A stretch of DNA of 64,000 bases from Adiantum capillus-veneris (taxonomy: Eukaryota; Streptophyta; Polypodiopsida; Polypodiales; Pteridaceae). The stretch spans positions 70,415,872 through 70,479,871 of the forward strand of contig CM043953.1 of NCBI GenBank assembly GCA_014529385.2. The letters are read 5' to 3'. This document shows, one piece after another, positions 57,136 to 64,000 of the stretch (positions within the stretch are counted from its first letter, which is position 1; each line of letters starts with the position of its first letter). The translations under genes were made by a program, and so were the position numbers. The notes beneath the pieces were generated by a model. The model had not been told where the DNA came from and did not search any database. It saw only the letters and a list, made by a program, of their open reading frames with translations.

Positions 57136-57325
57136 AGCGCACGATGGTGACAATGATATACAAGAGAGGAAAGATGATGTGGTGGATCGCATCAACCACC
57201 TCAAGGGTTCACTGTCAACAATATAGAAAGAGGTGTATTCCAAGGATCTGAAAGAGATTGAAGTCATTATGCAACAATTGCAAAACATGAAAGGGACGCT
57301 CTTAACATTTGTGATCCTTATGAAG
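57125..57325 (+). pseudogene. Inverted copy of the SWIM-gene tail region
   Basis: The strand runs 'gcgcacgatggtgacaatgatatacaagagagg', 'gatgtggtggat' and 'aacatgaaagggacgctctta'. It is the reverse complement of about 55,140-55,320 with small differences, so it codes for the same acidic tail in the opposite orientation. It sits exactly between the two ~600-bp direct repeats. Confidence 0.8.
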
Positions 57326-57344
57326 ATTGATCTCCCTGTCAAAG

Positions 57345-57935
57345 GAAGTATTAGACAAATCCAGGCCCACATTATAGCAACTTGACTTGGCATGGTGTAC
57401 CACTAGTTTGCACAAATGAAGAACAACAAATCATAGATCTTGATGAAACTATCTAACCTTTCAAACCATTGCGTCAAACGGGCCAACTCAGACACAAGCC
57501 CCAAAGGAGTAGATCTCATATCCGTTTTGATAAATGGCTCCGTATTTGGTGTCCACATTGTTGCATTAAAACCTTGCTAGTGGATTCCCAAGCCACACCC
57601 ATGTGTCACACGTGCCATGCTCTCCTCCTAGTAAAGCCTATGCACATCAGAGAAAATGTCATACAAACTCTAGTGGGTCAAGTGATTCACATTTGTAATG
57701 AAGCTGAGATTTTTGAGGGGATGATCTCTGCTTGTCAATATGGTGGTTCAGAGGATGTTGAGTGTTGCTTTACACTTACCCAAGAAAATGGGAAACAACT
57801 ACCAGGCATCAAAGCTTCCATCGTCAGAATACTACTTTTGTATTCCTCTAGTCGAAGCAATGTCATTTGAAGACTAATTGATGAAACTTCCAACCACTTG
57901 ATTTGTGCATGATCTAACCTTTGTTGAGAGGCTTT
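57345..57935. repeat. Direct repeat, right copy (~600 bp)
   Basis: This is the partner of 56,535-57,135. The pair brackets an inverted gene fragment, as would arise from a nested transposon or a segmental duplication with inversion. Confidence 0.88.
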
Positions 57936-58140
57936 GAACAAACCTAAAGAATTCCAAGCATAAAGAAATAAACTCTATTGTAATTAGCCATTAAGAAATC
58001 CTCTACTCAAGGGACGAGAGTAAGGGCATTGTGTCAAGATCACTTTATGTACATAAAGAATATAACCAATCAAAAAAACTTTATTTCCATACCCGGCCTG
58101 CTTATTACCATTCAAAGTTCAAGGAATAACGAATGTAAAT

Positions 58141-58386
58141 ACTCAACTTTACATTGCATGCAACAAGAAAGGCTTCAAAATGTAGAGATAGAGAAGGTCT
58201 CTTGATAGTAACATCGACACAGAGTGACAATTATATCCAAAGCAAGGAGTAACAAACATAAACACTCAACTTTACGTTGTATGCAACAAGAAAGGCTTCA
58301 AAATATAGAGATAGAGAAGCTCTCTTGATAGTAACATCAATACGGAGTGGCAATTTTATCCAAAACTAGCGTTTGATACAAAAATG
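58141..58386. repeat. Tandem 123-bp repeat
   Basis: Two copies, 58,141-58,263 and 58,264-58,386, share 'actcaactttac.ttg.atg', 'caacaagaaaggcttcaaaa' and 'ctcttgatagtaacatc'. A partial third copy follows to about 58,500, starting near 'tgtccaaagctaacgc'. Confidence 0.85.
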
Positions 58387-58531
58387 ATGATCACATTTCG
58401 ATGTAAATAAAAAAGGCTCAATACAAAAACAAGAGCTATGCTTGTCAATTATGTCCAAAGCTAACGCTCAAAACAAAAATGGTGATCACATTTTTATGTA
58501 ATCTCAAAATAGTTCAACACTAAATCGTAGC

Positions 58532-60820
58532 CTAGCCAACCGTGACTTCACCCAACTGCTTGTGCAACCACTCGCTGAGCTTCTTTTTCGTAAAATCAAC
58601 CTCTTCATACTGGAACCAAATTTTTTTTAACTGTCAAAAAATATGTGCATCAAAAAATGCTAAGCACACTTGATAAAAATATGCTTCATTAGGACATGCA
58701 ATTACCAGATTGACTTGAGGTTTCTTATCTTTGAACGTGGTCTTAATCAATAATCTTATTGCAGTCATTACATAATATTCACAATCAGTTGCATTTGGTT
58801 GTTGGGGACACTGCAAACAACAACTACAAATACATTATCAATGAAAATGCCAGTACTCAATCAAAAACTACATTAAAGCTATCAACCTTTGCAGTAATGA
58901 TTTTATATGATTCTCGGGAATCTTCTAGCTCCTCTTTGACTTGTAGATTTGAGCAGTGTGTATTGAAATGCTTTAGTACCCTTCAACCAAATGCATGCGT
59001 TTAATTGAAAGTTAACAAACAACTCAATCATTTTGAAGGAGTAATAGTAGTGCGTACATAGACACACTCAGTAGCAGTCTCTCAATGGTGACAATTGAGA
59101 GTGAATTAAAGAGAAATAAAGATGAACATTGTCAAGAAAGAGGAGGTATGCGTACCACATGGGCATTGTAAAATGCCAGAAGAACACAGTGAGATCTATA
59201 CAAACATGTTAAATTTAGACTTCGTATTTTTTAATCTATTGTGTAATACGTAACAGTGAAATAATCATACACATCTAAGACATGGAAAAATATAAAGATA
59301 TGACTTCCTAAATTGGGAGTCCCAAAGAAATTATCGAGAGTATGGTATCTTATAGTACGTTCCGAGACAAAAGGGTACCACATGCTGTCGACCCACCACA
59401 CCGCCACTAATAAAACATCTGATGATAATATATCTTCCATCCATCTATCAAATAGTAGTTTAATAAGTTATAAGAGCATAAAAATCTACGTTACTTAAAT
59501 ATAGTGTTATTTTTCTCACAATGCAAAGAGATTGATAACCTTTGTCGAAGACTCAAGATCTAAAACATCATCGATAACTTGTGCATCTAAGTCCACCCGC
59601 GACTCAAGACCATCCCGACTTGATCGCAAGAGAAACGTAACTCCTTTATGACACCTACATTAAAATTAATACACTTACATTATTTACCTTTGTTTAATAC
59701 ACTTCAAATGTTTACACTATTATACAAATCTATATTAGCAACAAACCTGTCGAGAAGTTGCTCCATATTCAAGTCGTGGCTCTCACATACAAGGTGATCG
59801 TGGCTCACCACGAAAATAATCCTTTTGGTATGCGTAAAGCTAGATGTTGATGATGAAACAAGCTATAATAACAAACAAAATTATAAATCGAGTAAATATC
59901 AAAAAGTACCTTTCTGAAGAAAAAAGAGTTGCACAATATATTATACAAAACTTACAATGGAAGATCCATCCTCACAATCATTGATTTATTCTTTGTTGGC
60001 ACTAGAATTTTCCTCATGAGAGGCATCGGTATCATGTGGGACCCCATTCACGCGAGCTTTGTACCGACGCTTTATTTTTGCCTCTATCTTTACTACTCTA
60101 CTCAGCATGTCTGCTTCCCATACAATATTTTGAGTTTTGATCCAAGTGTGTTCCCATTCTATTTGTGATTTCTCTTTTAGGTCATACACTGTTTCCCACT
60201 CTTTAGTTGCTCGTTGCTCTAAATTTTTGTGAAACTTTCTTCATGCCACCTTAACTCTATGTACAACATTCCCAATTTTGTCATACATTGGCATTTAAAT
60301 ATAGAAGACACTGTTCATGGTGGTCTCTCACTAGTGTTACGTTGCTTCGATTTATGCTCTGAAACATGGATATTAGTGATTTTGTGCACAATCTTTAGAT
60401 GTCTAATGAGAAGAAATTGTCTTTCATAATAGATCTTTCTATCAATACACATTTATGATGCATGACACTCACATGCTACTTTTCCATTTGTCCCCACAAC
60501 CTCAATAAATGGAGACATATCCTAACCAAGATACGAAAAAAAGATTGAAGTTTATTGATCATACAAACCATATGACCTCTACACATACACAAGCACAACC
60601 TGTGACATGTCTCATTAACGATTTTCAAGTTTAAACAAGGTGCACCATCAAACATTGTACAACATAATTGAGATACTATCATAAAATGAATCATTAGCCT
60701 TCCAATAGGGAGAGCATCAATGAAGCCAATGGCGCACCCAAAAATCAAAAGTATCCAAACAAGACATAGCTCAGTTTCGCTCATGTTGATATCGCTTTCC
60801 ACTTCGCCTCCGCTTGCCAT
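58532..60820 (-). CDS. Ulp1-like (C48) cysteine protease gene, multi-exon
   Basis: Minus-strand exons with proper AG/GT ends can be read at 59,195-59,156 (SHCVLLAFYNAHV, the catalytic His), 58,980-58,887, 58,810-58,706 (CPQQPNATDCEYYVM, the catalytic Gln and Cys) and 58,609-58,532 (ending EVTVG, TAG). The last three join in phase. The QQ.N..DC pattern is that of Ulp1/SENP-type proteases that cut SUMO-like proteins; such genes are commonly carried by plant MULE and CACTA elements. Upstream candidate exons include about 59,657-59,553, a charged helical exon at about 60,230-59,960 with an internal TAA (59,986-59,988), and a first exon starting MASGGEVESDINMSE at 60,820. The exon with the catalytic Asp is not clear. 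It is probably transposon-derived and may be partly decayed. Confidence 0.6.
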
Positions 60821-61436
60821 TCACTCTCAAAAACACCCATGTGATTGTTCGAAAGCTATTTCTCTACTTGCGATAGAGGTGCATGTGCTTCGATTACATT
60901 CTTGGAGCCATAAGGACACAAGCATCAAGATGTTTAGTAGATAATTGCATAACAAGTAATCGCGTGCCCTCATAGATGAGCACCCAAAACTAACCTAGTT
61001 TCCAAAGTAAACCAGAGATCTCCGGCGGGCAGGTTCTGTGTGGTTTCTACCTCGCCAAATGTCCGCAAATATGGCACAGTGCTACGCCCCACAACTCATT
61101 CGAAGGGCACAAAACTAACTGTCCATTCTTTCGATGCTGCTAAGCGACACACAACAACTCATTCGGAGATATGGCGCAGATAATGAGCACGGCGAGGCGC
61201 GGGGTAGTAAGTATAGAATGAAGCTCGTCACTGTTACGCAGGGCAATATGCGCAGAATGAGCCCGTCAGCGCGGCGCAGGGCAGTATGTAGAGAACGAGC
61301 CCGCGGCCTTTAATTCGCAGTTTGCAGAGAATCAGCCCGTCGTTTTCGCACTGCGCAGAGTGAAAATTGCCCTTACAAAAAATGGATGGAAGATCTCGTC
61401 TATTTTCACCTGGACCCTTGATCCTTTCAAACGGAT

Positions 61437-61464
61437 CTCTCTCTCTCACTCTCTCTTTCTCTCA

Positions 61465-61499
<35 letters not shown>

Positions 61500-61501
61500 A
61501 A
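61437..61501. repeat. CT-rich then (CA)n simple sequence
   Basis: An imperfect CT tract (61,437-61,474) is followed by a CA tract (61,475-61,501), immediately left of a fold-back element. Confidence 0.9.
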
Positions 61502-61536
61502 ATGCAATATTTTGAAAAATGGTGCCTACGCCAAGC

Positions 61537-61930
61537 CTCAGGACTAAGTGGCACAGGCATGGGAGGGTGGGATCTACGGTCGGAGATTTGTGGGCCGTAG
61601 ATCCCAGTGGCGGCGTCGAAAATAATCTAAGGTACCCTAGATTACTTTTTATTTTAAAAAGTAATATAAGATACCCTAGATTACTTTTGGTTGTGGCCCT
61701 TGTACATACAGGTTTTAAGTAAACTAAGGCTCCCACGTTTCACAACGCGCGCATGGCGTAGTGGTTAGGGTATCCGTCTCTCGTGGGTGAGGTCACGGGT
61801 TCAAAATCGTGCCCGCAAATGTGGGTACCCTAGATTACTTTTTACAAAAGTACCCGCATTTCAGATCTACGACCCACAATCCCTCGACCGTAGATCCCAC
61901 CCTCCCATGTCCGTGTCACTTAGTCCTGAG
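61537..61930. mobile_element. Fold-back element around a tRNA-like Pol III promoter
   Basis: Terminal arms of about 70 bp, 61,537-61,607 and 61,861-61,930, are inverted copies: ctcaggactaagtg, catgggagggtgggatctac and cgtagatc occur in both orientations. Inside, 'ggtaccctagattacttttt' also appears on both sides, and attacttttt/aaaaagtaat forms a perfect 10-bp stem near 61,645-61,672. Between them a tRNA-like segment has an A box TGGCGTAGTGG (61,754-61,764) and a B box GGTTCAAAATC (61,798-61,808). The T stem is incomplete, so this is not a working tRNA gene. A MITE that captured a SINE, or a SINE-MITE hybrid, is likely. Confidence 0.7.
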
Positions 61931-62725
61931 ATACACCAAGGAGAAGTACTGAGAGCGCTTCATTAATGGGACGCTTTGCCTTTATTCTAAGCATATTACC
62001 TTGGAGGTCCCATTTTTGACACATGTACCTGGAAAAAGAACCATAAAAACGTTAAAATCTATCCAAATTTACATTCGCAACTTGTAAAGTGCTACTTATC
62101 AGTATGCAAATTATTAGATTTTTCTAAATTTACATCCGCAGCTTGTAAAGTTCTACTTCAAACACGTGTGGAATGCTAAAAATTGCCGAGTCTTCAAGAA
62201 CACAGTTCAAACACCTCAATTCTCAGAGATGATACAAGAAAGCAAGGAAGCGATGGTCTCCTTTGAAAAACGGATTGGAATAGGGTGATGGGCACTGTAT
62301 TAACCACGCAGGTGCAAGTTTTGCTCCAAGATCTAGTCAAGCTTATCTATGGGGGCCTTTCCAATGTCTCAGGGTGGTTCCCCAGTCAACTGATGTATAT
62401 TTGGGTGCTGGAAAATATCATGAATCGGGAAGAGCATGACTAGAATTTGTAATTTTTTGGTCATGTTAATATAATTCACTTACGATTGGGAGTTCTTCCC
62501 CAAAAAAAATAAAAAAAAATTCTAATCTTTTCATCGAATCATTTGCAGGATGATTTTTTGGCTTTCTAAGACAAACCTTAGTGAAGAAGAGAGTCAAGCA
62601 TACATTTGACTTTTGGATGGGAGGCATTAAATGATTGAAAACTTCAAAACTAACTAAAATTCAAAAGTCCTTTTTTTGGACCTTGCTGGACGGAGATTGC
62701 CTTGAAAGGTGATAATAAAGGATTT
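61931..62725. other. Non-coding or heavily decayed LINE sequence
   Basis: I see no supportable frame. A short reading near 62,340-62,450 (WFPSQLMYIWVLENIMN) may belong to the LINE fragment that follows. An A-rich run lies at 62,501-62,520. Confidence 0.4.
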
Positions 62726-62727
62726 TA

Positions 62728-63213
62728 GTGTCTAACCCACGTAAGGGGGATGCCTGCAAGCTGAATTGGAAAGAGGCAGACCTTGCCCCTACCCAGTTTC
62801 ACCTTAACAGCACAAAGAGGTTGCTGATAAACAAAGTTTTAGAAAGGTTGGGCAGTCTCTTAATGCCCCTTAGCACACCCAACTTTGAGTGGGAAGCCTG
62901 GCGACGCCCACAGAGTGGTCACTTTCTCAAACCACACACCAAGGGAATTTACATAGGTCTTTTATAAAAGGCATTCTAGTCAACCCCTCTGAACAAATAG
63001 TGGGGCAAACAATGGCTAGAGGTGCGGTGGCCGGCAGTTACAAAGAACATATGGAACCCTCAGGTTCCCTTGGCAATGAAGATTTTTCTATGGAAGGTGT
63101 TGTGGGGGGCCTTGCCAACATGTGACAAGGCCTTAGCTCGAGGCATCGGCTCCGACAGGTGTTCGGGCTACAGAACTACTAGGGAGAACCTGCCACACTT
63201 ATTCTTGGAGTGA
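62728..63213 (+). pseudogene. LINE 3' fragment with zf-RVT-like region
   Basis: An open segment reads FEWEAWRRPQSGHFLKP (62,728-62,967). After stops, another register gives NIWNPQVPLAMKIFLWKVLWGALPTCD...HLFLE (63,022-63,213). The W....P.K...FLWK....LPT.D pattern is the zinc-binding (zf-RVT) region found at the C-terminus of plant LINE reverse transcriptases. The polymerase itself is missing, so this is a truncated or eroded 3' end. The second Cys of the finger is not preserved. Confidence 0.6.
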
Positions 63214-64000
63214 ATAGTGGCCTGGCTAGTAAGGTGTGTAAAATCGTCCAAAGGACTTGGAAGATTTGGTTTTCCAAGAATGATTTGCTCCTTGGAGGGA
63301 AAGAGATGAAGAGCCAACGGATTCTGATTTGCACTCAGGTAGTTAGATTTTACTTCTTCACCATGTTTGGAAGGCTAGGACAGGACCTCTAACATGTGGA
63401 ACTGGGTGATTCTTACTATCAGATCTATGAAAATTTGTTGGGTGCCAAGTTGGTGTTTTTTTAATCATTTGTTTCCATTGGAATATATGTGGCCATGGCT
63501 CAGATTAATCATGGTGCTAATGTAATGACTTTCTTTTATTAATATAACCTCTCACATATTGTGAGATTCGCTATTAGAAAAAAATCAAAAGTAGTTTTGT
63601 TGATATCTTTTCATGGATAAATAATATTCGTTGGTGGATATATAAATTCTTACATGCTCATTGAATAGCCTTGCAGACAGTGCTTCTAATACCGTGTTTC
63701 TAATGTACCTAAGAGTGGGTTCAGATGAAGGTGGCAACAAGAAATGAGTTTTTCACATGTCGACTCCTCTCTCCTTCGCATGAGGCACTAGCAGTTTTAA
63801 TATGCTTTTATTCACAGGGCTATCAACCAATAGGCGCTACCTTGATGGTTTGATTCCAACACTGGTAGCCATTGATTAAAGATTCGAGTAGCCATTTCTG
63901 CATATCCCACTTAAAAATAAGTGAAAGAAGTAATTTTTTGAGGAGGGGGGTTTGCCCAAGGTTTTGTGGGTCCAAAAGAAGGTTCTCCCCTTTTGCACCA
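63214..64000. other. Non-coding end of window
   Basis: Possible continuation of the LINE 3' end to about 63,550 (aatataacctctcacatattgtgag). I see nothing else that I can support. Confidence 0.4.

Noticed and set aside
61741-61815. Functional tRNA gene
   Set aside because: A and B boxes are present but the acceptor stem does not close and the T stem is incomplete, so it is treated as a tRNA-derived element core.

Overview
The window looks like nuclear DNA of a land plant. It has a plant-type L-type lectin receptor kinase, Ty1/copia, CACTA, MULE and LINE remains, exons bounded by GT/AG splice sites, no operons or bacterial ribosome binding sites, and very long CT/GA/CA microsatellites. I suspect a large, repeat-rich genome such as that of a fern or other seed-free plant, but this is inference. 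Only one gene looks intact, the lectin receptor kinase at 34,878-36,980 (+). Nearly everything else is transposable elements, decayed multi-exon genes and unusual palindromic repeats.

Layout. 0-6 kb: non-coding DNA with GA/CT microsatellites embedded in duplicated units, plus a tRNA-like SINE head. 6.2-9.8 kb (+): a decayed multi-exon gene with a ParB-like DGNHR motif and a tandemly duplicated exon. 10.2-13.65 kb (-): a broken transposase gene of the type carrying VGHTHEDID and DNC..ENKNR motifs. 13.8-14.8 and 16.6-19.2 kb, continuing past 24.8 kb: an array of ~115-bp repeats, each built around a palindrome centred on CTTAAG. 19,175-24,809: a copia element with 192-bp LTRs and a 5-bp target duplication, inserted in that array. 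25-30.3 kb (+): a second decayed multi-exon locus with another ParB-like motif, an acidic region and two FCP1-like (HAD) domains with altered catalytic residues. 32-33 kb: a LINE ORF1-like remnant. 34.4-37.0 kb: the receptor kinase. 38.2-39.0 kb: a 57-bp-arm inverted repeat and a SINE with a degenerate target duplication. 41.3-45.4 kb: the internal part and one LTR of an unrecognised LTR retrotransposon. 45.4-46.9 kb: a MULE fragment. 48-51 kb (-): a CACTA transposase. 52-54.85 kb: an array of ~110-130-bp near-perfect palindromes, interrupted by a 1,028-bp fold-back element. 54.9-58.4 kb: SWIM-type transposon gene pieces with direct and inverted duplications. 58.5-60.8 kb (-): a spliced Ulp1-like protease gene. 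61.5-61.9 kb: a fold-back element around a tRNA-like promoter. 62.7-63.4 kb: a LINE 3' fragment.

The coding remnants share two kinds of damage. The first is in-frame stops explainable by C-to-T change (CAG to TAG, CGA to TGA), as expected of methylated transposons. The second is frame breaks at homopolymer runs, which may be real or assembly errors. There is no pathway here; the window reads as a graveyard of mobile DNA around one receptor gene. The most unusual features are the two palindrome arrays, the fold-back element inserted without an evident target duplication, and the ParB-like/FCP1-like loci.
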